Below, piece by piece: positions 23,605-34,659 of a stretch of DNA of 64,000 nucleotides. Made by a program: the position numbers and the translations under genes. Positions within the stretch are counted from its first letter, which is position 1. Each line of letters starts with the position of its first letter. The notes beneath the pieces are model-generated. The model ran no database searches, was not told where the DNA came from, and saw only the letters and a list, made by a program, of their open reading frames with translations. The stretch covers positions 18,588,850 through 18,652,849 of the forward strand of contig NC_133652.1 in NCBI RefSeq assembly GCF_009905375.1, in the 5' to 3' direction. The stretch comes from Apium graveolens. Its lineage: Eukaryota > Streptophyta > Magnoliopsida > Apiales > Apiaceae.

Positions 23605-24961
23605 TGAAAGGCATATGTCATAGCCTACTCGTTTATTCGAGTATTTAACTCAACTCAAATAAGAATGTAATAAGTAAATAGTGGATCTATCATCAGAGAG
23701 ATCTCACAAAGTAACATCTGTCAAAGAATAAAGAAATATTGTTCATCTGCAGACTTGAAGATTCACTGGAAGAAGTTCAAGAATTTGATCATGCCTCAGT
23801 GATATAAATCAAGATCGTGGATTTAATCAAGTGACAGAGATCTCGTCAGGGTATCATTTATTACAAGGATTCAATCAGAATATCAAAGTCAAGACATGAA
23901 GAAACGTCACGGAAGTTAGTCACTCATGAACCAGACAGTACATCGAGTGTCAGCATTGAAGTGGCGGAATTGATTCATAAGTCTCAGTGACTTTCAGAAG
24001 ATTGTCAGAAGAATGGATGCTGCTCAGGGTTAGTATTAATTCTCTATTAATTAATTAAGTCATATAATTTAATTAAGAAAATAAATTATATCTGCAAAGA
24101 TTAATTTATTGATTAATTGAATTAAATTGATTAATTAATTTAGAATTAATATTAAGGATTTACAAGATTTTAATTGGTTTAAAATCTGCTTAAATTCAGC
24201 AAGACAATTTATTTGAACTAGTATGACAATCGGTATGACAATTGATAGTCATACCGAAAGTCATGCCAAAACATTTAATTGTCTTATTAGAATTTCTGTT
24301 TAGATTAAAATCTGTTATTAATTCAGCAAGACAATTTATTTGAACTAATATGACAATCGGTATGACAATCAATAGTCATACCGAAAGTCTTGCTAGCTCA
24401 TTTTAATTGTCTTGCTAGTTGTAAATTTTGTCATACCGAAAGTCTTGCTGGCCAAAGAGATTGTCATGCCAGTACATGTTTACATTCGGCTATTTGATAA
24501 AAAGGAGCAGAAGTCTGTTATTTCACAATCAATCAAAAAACACTGAACAAAAACTCAAGAACAAAAGAAAAAGGAGCAGAAAAATATTTCATCTCATCTG
24601 CAACTTCAAGATCAATTTCTAGATTGTAAAGTTAAATCCAATCAACTAGAAATACTTATCTTGTTCTTGTGTATCAATCTAGCGGATTAAAATCCCTAGA
24701 ACTTAATCTCAAATCGTATTTAGCATTTGATCTTTTAATTACAAAAATAGAAAAAGTTCATGTCGAATTTATTCTAGATTTGTAATAATTGATTTGAGAT
24801 TAATCCCTTGTAACCGATACCGTAGTTGTAACACCTTTCAAGTTTAATAAAAGTTTTATTTAACTTGAATTTTGTTTCACAATTTTATTCCGCATTTTAT
24901 TCGACTAAACGGTATTGTTTGCATTCAACCCCCCCTTCTACAAACAAATTGGGACCTAACA
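23605..24961 (+). repeat. 3' LTR of element B
   Basis: It is nearly identical to 12766-14123. The differences seen are about ten substitutions and a C run one base shorter near 24930. It is followed by the duplication GGCTC and then by the continuation of element A ORF3. Confidence 0.95.
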
Positions 24962-25294
24962 GGCTCACTTGCCATTTCTTCCTGAGTTTGTTGAGACATT
25001 TGTGCCTAATTTTTTATCAATCTGCACAGAGTCTACAATAGTCTCCACTCCAAACTCATTCATTTCTTCTATCCCATGGATATTCATCATCCGTCGAGTA
25101 GTGATTGTATCCCGACGGATAAGCCTAACAGCAGACATCAGTCGGATAGCCATACTACTGTCCCGATGGATATTCATCATCCGTCGGGTGTCTCTGCACA
25201 ACTTCAAATTTCTTCAATTCTCACAAGTGCATAAGACTTAGTGGTAGTGCAATCACTCTTAGGACTGAGGGAAGGGAGTGAACTGAGTGAGAGG
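24962..25294 (+). pseudogene. Element A third ORF, segment 2 of 3
   Basis: This is a 333-bp piece of element A between element B and the solo Gypsy LTR. It contains five copies of the element A motif in both orientations (near 25090, 25110, 25137, 25161 and 25177), giving repeats such as DIHHPS when read as protein. A stop lies near 25231-25233. It joins segment 1 on the left and segment 3 on the right. Confidence 0.75.
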
Positions 25295-25299
25295 CTGGG

Positions 25300-28200
25300 T
25301 GTAATAACCCCAAAATTTTGAACTTTTTGTAACCCTTATGAATAGTGTTTTTGCTGATATTGCTGAATAAGAAAACTTTTCATGCCACACTATGTAGGGA
25401 TTCTTTTATTGTTATTCTGAGATCGTATTAGTACTCTATATGATAAATAAGTGTATGTAAAGATCGTCAGAATCCAAATTCGAACACTTTGATTTTTCCC
25501 GAAAATCCACCAGATATCGAAAGAATTGAGTATAAGGTAACAGGATAAAAAGGATTTAAATTCAAGGATTATACGAGAGGATCATAAAAGGAATATAATG
25601 TATTGAGAAAGGTTAAGGAAACCCAAGTAATAAGATCCCGGGTATGATCCCTCAAACGATAAACGAAAACGAAAGTTAAGCGAACCGTATAACAGATCAG
25701 CGGTCATTAGCCAAGTAATTAGAAGCTAATCAAAGAGGTTAGTGAGGATGATGTCATCAAACCAATAAGAAGAGGATAAGTGTGGGAGGATGACATAACA
25801 AGGTGACATAAGCATGACAAAGAAAAGTGTGTTGTTGGTTGATTAAGAACCACACAAAAGTTACCATGGTAAAAAGTAATTAAAACAAATCAAAAGCAAC
25901 CAACCAAGCCAAAAACAATTCATTTCACCAAAACACAAAGTTGACTTCTCTTTTCTTCATCAAAGCTCTCGGCCTCTCTTTGTTTTCAAGAAGAAAAAAA
26001 CCAAAATCTAAGATCCAAGCCTTGTTAATTAGTGAGGTAATTATCTAATACTCCTTATGCATAGATATAGCTATCCTATAAGTTTGAGCTTCTAATTCAT
26101 TCACAATCTCTTCCTAAAAATCATGGAAGAAGAGGGTGAATAGTGTTTTTCAAGAACTTAAATTATTGTTCTTGAGTTTTTGTTTAGATTAAGCTTGGAT
26201 AAGGACTTCTAAGGGTGATTCCAAGCTAATTACTTGATTCTTCACTCTCCAAGGAAGGTATAACCCCTCCAAACCCTAACTTTACTTGAGTATTAGGTTT
26301 AGTTTTGTTGTTATGGTTCATGAGAAGCATGATTCTTGTAGACTTAGAGATTGGTTGGTTTTATTATGTTTTGGAGTTGTAAATCTTGATGATTAGTTAA
26401 TAAACTTAAGTAAACTCTTAGTTCATGATTGAGAAATAAGTATGAATTGGTAATATTGAGTTTTTGGGGCTGTTGTAGTATGGTATGGATGGATTTTGGT
26501 TGTATGAATGAATTGTGGTTGATTGGTGGTTGGTTTGGAGTAGAATAAAATTGGTAATCGCGTAAACATAGTCGTCGTAATGTCCGATTTACTTTAGACT
26601 GTTTTTGCTCTTAACATTAGGACCCGAGAACTCCCTGTTAGATTTTGACCATTGCCATGATTAGATAGTTCATGTTACGAGCTTCGTTTTAATATGTGGT
26701 TCATTTGAATCCGATGTACGGTTTAGGAGAAATGACCGTTTTAAGTAACGGCGTTTCGCGAACGAACCATTATCCCTCGCCTTAATTTGAAATATAGGTT
26801 AAAGACCTTAAAGGACTAATTGGAGTATGAATCATTTATGTAAAGTGTATTAGGTAGTTGGTAAGGCACTCGCGAAAGAATCGCCTTAAAACCCTTAATG
26901 GTTAATTTATTAAAAATGGTGGAGCCGAGGGTACTCGAGCGACTTAAGGGAATCGTTGAGCGCAAAGTGAGTGTTAGAGTCTAATTGGTTAAAGTATAGA
27001 TTCATAAGCGACTTTGGTTTAATTCCAACTTATATGTTGTTTATAGGTTACCAGACTCGTCCCAAGCCATTTTTCACCCCCAGTTGCTCAGGCAAGTTTT
27101 CTACCCGTTATACTGTTGTGATGTATACATATGTATATGTATTATCTTGTGATAAATGCATGATGGTTAATTAGCAAATTCTTGCGATATATTGGAGCAT
27201 GTGATATGGTATATATGCATGCCTGTTTTGTAATCTTGATACATATATTTGTTGATTCAATTACTTATAAGTTGCATAATACCTATGCTAGAGATAAGCA
27301 GTAATTGCGTATACCCTTAGTATAGGGGACCCAAAGGTGAACATTTTCTAAAACCGGGAGTCGATGTTCCCGAGTATATTATATATATATATATACTTAT
27401 ATATATATTGATATAGTTTTCAAAACTATTAATCGAATAAGTTTTATTCGATAACTTTATTTTATTTAATGAATATTAGTTGAATATTCATTCGAGGACT
27501 TATGACTCCGTTTATTTTAATTAATGAATATTAGTTGAATATTCATTCGATGACTTATGACTCCGTTTATTTTAATTAATGAATATTAGTTGAATATTTA
27601 TTCGAGGACTTATGACTCCGTTTATTTACTAATTAATATTCTTTATTTTATTAAAGAATAATGTTTCGATAATCAAACTTATTTTTGATTATTCAAATAA
27701 AGATCATACTTTCGTATAAGTATATCTTTGGCTATTTAATATCCATTTCAAGTATGAGTTTACGAACTTTTACTTCAATTATTTTTATAAGGATTATACT
27801 TATGGGAATATTATTTAAATAATAATATTCAGATATTTTCTAATATATCGAGACTGATTTATTTCATTAAATCAGCATTTCTCCAAACATTCTTAAAAAT
27901 GTTTTCGAGTCTTCAAAATGATTTTAAAAGTTAGAGCGGATCCCAAAACTCATTTTTTTATATATTTAAGATCTTCCTTTCAAAGGGGATTTAAATACTC
28001 GCTCAACACCTGAGGGATCCGGCTCTGTGGTGTATTTTATATTCGCAACGTGGTTGCTGTTTTGAGAAAACAATTTGATTACTTGCCCAATATTCGGGAA
28101 GTAAGTCCATCTGATTGAGTCGGCATAAGCGACAGGCCGGGGTACGGTCTATGAAGGTGTAAGAGGCTGGGTGACAGTCCATCCACGCGTGAGTAGCCGG

Positions 28201-29187
28201 GTAACGGTCTAGCGCAAGGTCCGAATGCGGCCAGGCTGATGACCGGCGAGGAATTCATCCATCTACAGTAGAAAAGGTTACTTATTGGTATCTTTTCCTG
28301 ATCAGCAAGATATCGGGTTTATGCAACAATTCTTTTCCTTTCCAAAAATTCATTGGATGTTACAAACTCTGTTCATACTTTACATGACAGAGGTTTTTAG
28401 GAAATGTATAAGAGATATATATGTGGATATATATATCGGGACTTAATGAAGTATCTCATAACTTCATTTCATTCAATAATATTTCAAAGATTTAATCTAT
28501 TCAAATCTTATCTTGTAGTCTCATCTAGGTGATGAACTGTCGAAAACTCAGTATACTTTGAACAATGGTAGTTCAAGTAGTTTTATAAATGATATAAGTA
28601 TAGTGAAGCATTTGGTGACTTCATCCCTTGTTTTTGCTTATATCCAGTAAGTAATTATCTTACACTTGATAAAGGATTTTAGTAAGTTATCCATTTAGAT
28701 ACTTGCATTATTGTTTACACTATATATTATCTTGCGAGCTGTAATGCTCACTCTTGCTTTATTTCTTCATCACACAATAACAGTTAGGAAAGATGGCCAG
28801 ACTCAAGCAGACCCAGTGCAAGAGCGTGGGAAGCGCCCCGCGCCTTCCCGTTGAGATCATAGCTGCTATAGCTGCAGAGGTAGATCTATCTGTAGATCAG
28901 ACCTTCTACTTTTGGGAATCAATTATGTATAATTATAACTTGTGGCAGATAATGGCAATTAATTGTAAACTTATCAAGTAATCATTTTGGGTTGTAATAA
29001 CTTTTAAATTGTGGATTCAAAGACTTGTACTTATTTCAATTTCATCTCTGAGACTATAACGGGTTGTGGTGTGTGTTAGTGTGGGGTCACAACATGAGGT
29101 TATTTATTATTAATTCAGTTAAGTGATATTGTGGAAAGAAAGACCGTGCCGACCCGGATCCCTGACCCCGGATCTGGGGGTGTTACA
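25300..29187 (+). mobile_element. Solo Gypsy-type LTR (3.9 kb) nested in element A
   Basis: It begins TGTAATAACCCC and ends GGGGGTGTTACA, the imperfect inverted ends usual for Ty3/Gypsy LTRs. The 5-bp duplication CTGGG flanks it at 25295-25299 and 29188-29192. No gag or pol sequence and no second LTR lie between these ends, so it is best read as a solo LTR left by recombination between two LTRs. It matches 1-2874 on the opposite strand. The length would suit a Tekay/Del-like or similar long-LTR family, but without internal sequence this is a guess. The small frames 26971-27174 and 28793-28981 show no recognisable domain. Confidence 0.88.
27491..27655 (+). repeat. 55-bp tandem repeat inside the solo LTR
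   Basis: TTCGAGGACTTATGACTCCG or a one-base variant starts at 27491, 27546 and 27601, an exact 55-bp period. A (TA)-rich run lies just upstream near 27375-27410. Confidence 0.85.
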
Positions 29188-29192
29188 CTGGG

Positions 29193-31860
29193 TTGCTCCC
29201 AGGCAAAAGGAGAGAATATGAGTGAACAAATGCAGTCCATTTCTTCAGGACTGGCAAAAGTGAGTGCGGGGAGTCCCACCTTAGATGGTGAAGGTGAGGG
29301 TTGAGGGTGGGAAGCCAAAGGGATCCCTTGATGCAAAAGAGAGAGATATTGAGATAAATGCAGGTACTGGAGAGATAAGGTTGGACACCATTGCTAGTGA
29401 GTCAATGAATGTCAATGATGCAGAAAGGAAAAGACTATTTCAGCAAGAATATTAAGTTGTCATAGATTCTATTTCCCTAGATGCTGAGACATTTACTCAT
29501 CCTGTTACAGCTTATCAAATATTAGCTGTACAGGACAATGAGGAGGCTGAAAGAATTCTTAATTTGGTGTATACTACCCAATCTCTACAAAGAGCAAATG
29601 ATGCAATCACTGCTATACCTTCAATTACTGGCAGTGATTTTGAACTAGCTGAAGACTCATTTGGGGATGCTGGTGGAGATGATGAGGAAGACACCATGAG
29701 CATAGGGGGAGATGCAGATGTCCCTGCCTGGATGCTAATAAAAGAATGCTCCTACTCACATCTTCAATAAACACTATTCAAGCTGATTCATGACACCCAA
29801 ACAGCCATTTAGACATCTACAAATGCCAGCACAAAGAGGCTACTAACAACACATCTTGAAGCACTTCAGCTGCATAAGATTCAAGCTCTCCAATACAGTC
29901 AAAGTATGGTTGAAATCAAGCAGGAAGTCTCTGAAGTAAAACAAGCTTTCATAGCAAGGTTGGATGCTAGACTTCCTGGAACCACCATGACTGAGATAGC
30001 TCAGAAGCTAAGGAAGGAGGCTGATCTCAATAGAAAGGTTGAGGCCGTGGACTCTAGATTATCTGATGTAGAGAAGTCAATGGCCAAGATACTTACTAAT
30101 CAAGAAACTCAGACTGCTTTGCTCCAACAGTTGGTGGCTGCTCAACTCCCTTCCACTCTCCAACTTGATGCTGACAAAAAGGGGGAGAAAGGCACATCTA
30201 GTGATGGGGAGAAACAGCTCAACATCCAAATCAGCAAAGTAATTTTGCCAATAATTGCTTTCACAAAGCCACCAGCCATGGACAACATTGACATCATAAA
30301 TCTGGCAGCAGCAAAACTGGAAACAAATGACAAACTGCTAAAGATTGATGTAGCAGTAGCCGAGAAGGAGTTAAAAGAGAAATGAAGGAAAATAGATGCA
30401 GAAATTTGGACCAATTCAGATACCAGACAAAGTATTCAATCATCACTCTCAAGTCAAGCACATCTCTGTGAATCATATGAGTCTGAATTATCTGGAAAAG
30501 GGTCAAACATCTTGCATCAAATCTCCAAAAGAAAAACTGATCATGAAGCCTAAAAGAAACTACTCAAAGTTTTCAGACAAAAATCCTATGGATATTGTGT
30601 ATGAAACCTAGGCCAGGTGAGAAGAAGCTGTTGGCTAGGTCAATTGCATTTTATAAAGATCCAGCTGATTCGGCACTTAAAAGAAGATTAGCCAAGATTT
30701 ACAGAAATGGTAAGGAAATTTGTGTGGTGGCTGGACACCCTATGTTTGCGGAAGCTAAAAAGGAAGAGAAAGAAAGAATCAGGCAAGAAAAGAAGCAAGC
30801 TACTCTGGATGCTAAGAAGCTCAAACAAAAGAAGAAGCAAGCTGCTATCTTGGCCAAACTTCAAGCTGTAAAGACCACAACTGAGATTTCTGCACAACCA
30901 TCTGTGATTGCTGAACCTCAAGATCAAAAAGTGCAAGATGAACCACAACAGAAAAGAAGATTCAGATACAAGCTCCACTCCAAAAGAAAATTGGACTTCA
31001 GTGATGAGGAAATGGAAGACTACATTCCCAAAAAGTCTACAACTTCAACTCAGACATCAAAACCCCCATTGGTATTTGAAAAATTCAAGGTGGTGGATCC
31101 AATAAGGAATATTCATGGTGAGCCCATAATTCCAAAGGATGAGCCAGTAGACTGGGATAGTTTGCCAATTCCTGAACTAAACTTTTCAATCTACAACAAG
31201 CCAAAGAAGACAAAGACTAGAGCAAGCAAGAAAGTGAAGCCTGTGACTCTCAGATCCAAGGCCCTAACCAAATCTCAATCTACAGTTAACAAGGGAGATT
31301 TGTTATACATCTGTGGCATCAAGGAGTTCTCTGACATAAACCTCTACTTAGATGAATTGGAAGAAGTAAGAGGAATTGATGTTCACAGACATCTTCCTGA
31401 AAGGCTGGTGTTTAAATATTAGGGAGGAAAAGAGATAATATGGCCACTTCACAGGATTCTGCTAGAAAGCCAATCTGTTCTAATAAAGATCTACTCATCT
31501 TTCAAAAAGAACTTTGGATACAATGTAACAGCAAGGAGATTAGTTCTAAAGAAGATTGAGGAGCTGAGGAGTAATAAAGCTAAAGATGCACTACGAAAAA
31601 CTCTACCTATTCCCTTCACATGAAAGAGAGTGCATTTGAGGTCTTATTGGCTGATGGAATTCAGGGATGAAAAGGGAGTAAGAAGATTCTTCAGATTGGA
31701 GGACCAATTGAGTATCTCTAGCAATGAGACTCTATTGGAAATGCAAGAAATGCTAGATCTCTCAGAAGCTGATGAACTTGAGTTCCACAGACAACTCCAA
31801 AATCAGATGGAAGAGAACAACAAGAGGCTTGGGAAGAAATCCAGACAATCAAGGAAATAA
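29193..31860 (+). pseudogene. Element A third ORF, segment 3 of 3
   Basis: This is the C-terminal part of the interrupted ORF, in fragments. 29906-30385 is a coiled-coil region (KLRKEADLNRKVEAVDSRLS). 30595-31422 has a Lys/Glu/Gln-rich helix (EKEERIRQEKKQATLDAKKL) followed by a basic Pro-rich stretch. 31630-31860 ends in NKRLGKKSRQSRK. Frameshifts and stops separate them. The layout (coiled coil, charged helix, helical tail) parallels element B ORF3. The 3' end is followed by about 200 bp of untranslated sequence and the polypurine tract. Confidence 0.72.
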
Positions 31861-32056
31861 ACTTATCTGCTCAGACTAGAGGAGCACCTTGATAATGATT
31901 GTGAGCAACTTCTTTGTATACTTTTCTTTGTTCAATTTTCAGTAAATATTGTAGTACTTATCAGTTTTATCTACTATTTCTTTATTCTGTATCTTTAGGA
32001 TGTTTTGTTAGCATCAAGTTTCTCTTAATTTATGGCTACAATTCCAGTAGACATAA

Positions 32057-32068
32057 ATTGGGGGAGAT
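32057..32068 (+). other. Polypurine tract of element A
   Basis: ATTGGGGGAGAT lies immediately before the 3' LTR. It is almost the same as the tract of element B, in keeping with their relationship. Confidence 0.85.
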
Positions 32069-33102
32069 TGTTAGGAATATGTTGTGAACTTGATGATAAA
32101 TTAAACAAAACACCTTAGTAGATTTAACTTAGTGTATTTTGTAGCACTCGACGGATGATCAAATATAGTCCTGACGGATGATTAAATATAGTCCCGACGG
32201 ATGACAATTTGACATCCACCGGGTGAGTAGCTTATGTAACAAATAAGTATTGTAGCACATTTCTGCAAATAACTTTGGATAGATTCCGTAGCAGCATATG
32301 AGTCATATTGACTACTAGTGGATATGCAGAATAGGTTGATTAATTGTAAATATAAGATGTCTTATAATTCTGTATAAGTGAAATAGAGTCAAGTGACAAA
32401 TAGCTACCCGACGGATGATCAACAAAGCTACCCGACGGATGATCAACAAAGCTACCCGACGGATGACAAGCATGTACCCGACGGATGATCAAATTCAAAT
32501 ATCTGTTGACAGTGACAACACAGTCACATGCATTGGGTGTTTGTAAAAGGAATGTGGTAGCCTGTTAAGCAGGGATTTTAGAACAAAGAAGCATTACCAT
32601 TTTCATGCTATTGTGAAGATATTCAAAGATGCTGGAATAGAGTAGTGAAGTAGCATGGAGTTAGACTATATATGTTTTGTTTTATTATCTTGTCTTATTG
32701 TAATATAAACTTGGTGATATATAAACCAAGTGTAGCTAGTAGAACAATTAAGTAAACACACACATTTTCAGAAAAATATTTTCAAGCTGTATTCTGTAGC
32801 ATTTTTCTGTAAGTTTAGTTGTTCAAACTTGTAAGAAGCTGTGAGCTATTCAAGCTTCACAGAGTTCTCATTCGATATATATATATATTTCTGGTGGAAA
32901 CTTTCAAATCCACCAGAAAGTTTTAAAAGCTTGTGTTTTTATTACTTTGTGTTGATTTATATAATTACTTCATTCCGTAATTTGCAAATCAAATACATAT
33001 ATATATTTATCGAGTTAGAACCGTTTTACAATCTTGAAAAAGTAGCCAGAATTACATTCAACTCCCCTTCTGTAATTCTTGTTATACTGTTTGGGAATAA
33101 AA
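32069..33102 (+). repeat. 3' LTR of element A
   Basis: It begins TGTTAGGAATATG and ends GGGAATAAAA, followed by ACAGT. It keeps three motif copies near 32149-32205 and a four-copy array at 32404-32495 (GACGGAT at 32410, 32434, 32458 and 32480), better preserved than in the 5' LTR. Confidence 0.92.
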
Positions 33103-34659
33103 ACAGTGTATGAAGTATAGGAATCTAAATAATTGAAGACATGGTATAGACAGAGGTTAAAGAAGACAATTGCAGTCTTGAAGCTATACTCACTGACAGG
33201 AGTTCATTTATATGTTCAAGCGTCGGTGAAGAACAGTGAATGAAGTATTCAAGATTGTATTAACAATGAAGACGTTGTCTACAGTACTAGAAAGGATTCC
33301 AGTGAAAGTACAGTTGTTTGTTGACAGTCAGTGTTCGAATCAATAAAGTTGTTGCAAGCTTAACAATGTAATCAAATCTATACTACGAAGACCTGAATCA
33401 GAGCTAGCCGTCTGTGAACCAGACCAGTTGCACTAGGCGTCAGTATTTTATGAAAGGAATCTGAGTATTATCATTAGAAGGATTGTTAAATGAGGATTCG
33501 TATCATGAGTTACAGGTTTTATGATTCAGACGAAGACTCAAGTGAGAAGACTTAAAGATGGGACAACTCAGGGAATGCAGTGCTCTACAAAAACTAAGTC
33601 AAGGTGATCACTACCTTGTAGTAGGTGTCATCCTGATCAGTATATTGATCTTCATAAGCAATATCCTGGATGTACAGTTCATTATTTCAGTACAGGAACT
33701 GATCTTGACTTAGTGTGATACTCAGGGAATAAATGAGAGCAAGAATAATTTTACAAGTGCAGTTTTCATCCCTCTAGTCGCCATAGAGAAATGGGTTGAA
33801 TTTTTTCTAAGGAAAATTCACCCTAGGTTCACCTTGGTCGCCATAGAGAAATGGGTTGAATTTTTTTTAAGACAAATTTACCCTAGTTTCACCTTGGTTG
33901 CCATAGAGAAATGGGTTGAATTTTTTCTAAGGCAAATTCACCCTAGGTTCACCTTGGTCGCCATAGAGAATTGAGTTGAATTTTTCCAAGACAAAATTCA
34001 CTCTTGGTCGCCACAGAGCTTATATTACCTTGGTCGCCACATAAACCTCATCCACACATTTATTGATTTATCAATTGAATTATGTGGTAAACAATTGGCC
34101 ACGTATTTCAACAGATATAAAGTCTACACTTTGAAGCAGAATGAACCAGTTGTATTGTTCTGAGTTTTATCTTCTTCTCCGACAAGAGGAGATAAAATTA
34201 GGAGCAAAGATTTTAAGAGAAGCTCAAGATTTTTCTATATCCATTTAACTTCTCACCGGAGTAACGTTATAATGCCCGATTTAATTCTTGTATATCTATA
34301 GGGGCATTATAATCGTTACCCGGTAATTAAATCCTTAGACAAACAAAAGCTAGATCATTGTATAGGATTTGATTTGTAATTTTTTGTAAAAGCAAGAACA
34401 TTGGTGTTCTTGGATTGTAGCCGGTTAATTTATTTACGGGAGTGTAGCAACACCCCTTCAGGATTTATATATGAATATATACTTCCCGAAATATCTTGTG
34501 TTCCTCGATTTATATTCTCAAACACTATTCACCTCAAGAACACGGAACCACTAACCGTGTACTAAATCTATATCCGCTAAAGATTCGAAATAATTTTTAA
34601 TTTAGTGATTATCGTATTCAACCCCCCCCCCCTCTTCTATGATAATTCGGGACCTAACA
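33103..34659 (+). mobile_element. Main part of older Copia LTR (element C)
   Basis: It ends in a C-rich run followed by GGGACCTAACA at 34649-34659, the same kind of 3' end as element B LTR (CATTCAACCCCCC...GGGACCTAACA). No primer-binding site follows, so this is a 3' LTR or solo LTR. Element A inserted into it at ACAGT. A 60-bp tandem array lies inside. No coding sequence is seen. Confidence 0.72.
33775..34020 (+). repeat. 60-bp tandem array in element C LTR
   Basis: CCATAGAGAA recurs at 33781, 33841, 33901 and 33961, an exact 60-bp period over four copies. The units carry GGTCGCCATAGAG and TTCACC. Two shorter degenerate units (GGTCGCCACAGAG, GGTCGCCACATAA) follow to about 34045. Confidence 0.9.

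Larger units (their letters stand above)
12766..24961 (+). mobile_element. Element B: nearly intact SIRE/Maximus-like Copia retrotransposon
   Basis: LTRs lie at 12766-14123 and 23605-24961. The duplication GGCTC is at 12761-12765 and 24962-24966. A methionine-tRNA primer-binding site and a polypurine tract are present. Internal genes are gag (14225-15535), pol (15536-18742) and ORF3 (19941-23342). By eye the LTRs differ at about ten substitutions and one C-run length change over 1.36 kb, so the insertion is young. The coding regions carry no frameshift I can find, only two in-frame TAG codons (15533-15535 and 21342-21344). It is inserted in the third ORF of element A in the same orientation. 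Confidence 0.96.
3960..33102 (+). mobile_element. Element A: decayed SIRE/Maximus-like Copia retrotransposon with two nested insertions
   Basis: The order is 5' LTR 3960-4985, primer-binding site, gag, pol (protease, integrase, reverse transcriptase, RNase H), a long third ORF, polypurine tract and 3' LTR 32069-33102. The 5-bp duplication ACAGT flanks it at 3955-3959 and 33103-33107. Removing element B (12766-24961) and the solo Gypsy LTR (25300-29187), each with one copy of its duplication, leaves about 13.0 kb, a typical size for SIRE-type Copia with an extra 3' ORF. Every reading frame is broken and the LTRs differ by several percent by eye, so it is old and cannot move on its own. The first LTR dinucleotide on the left is TT instead of TG. 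Confidence 0.93.

Noticed and set aside
28793..28981. 62-codon ORF in the solo Gypsy LTR
   Set aside because: Slightly higher GC but no domain and no second copy available in the window; not enough to call a gene.
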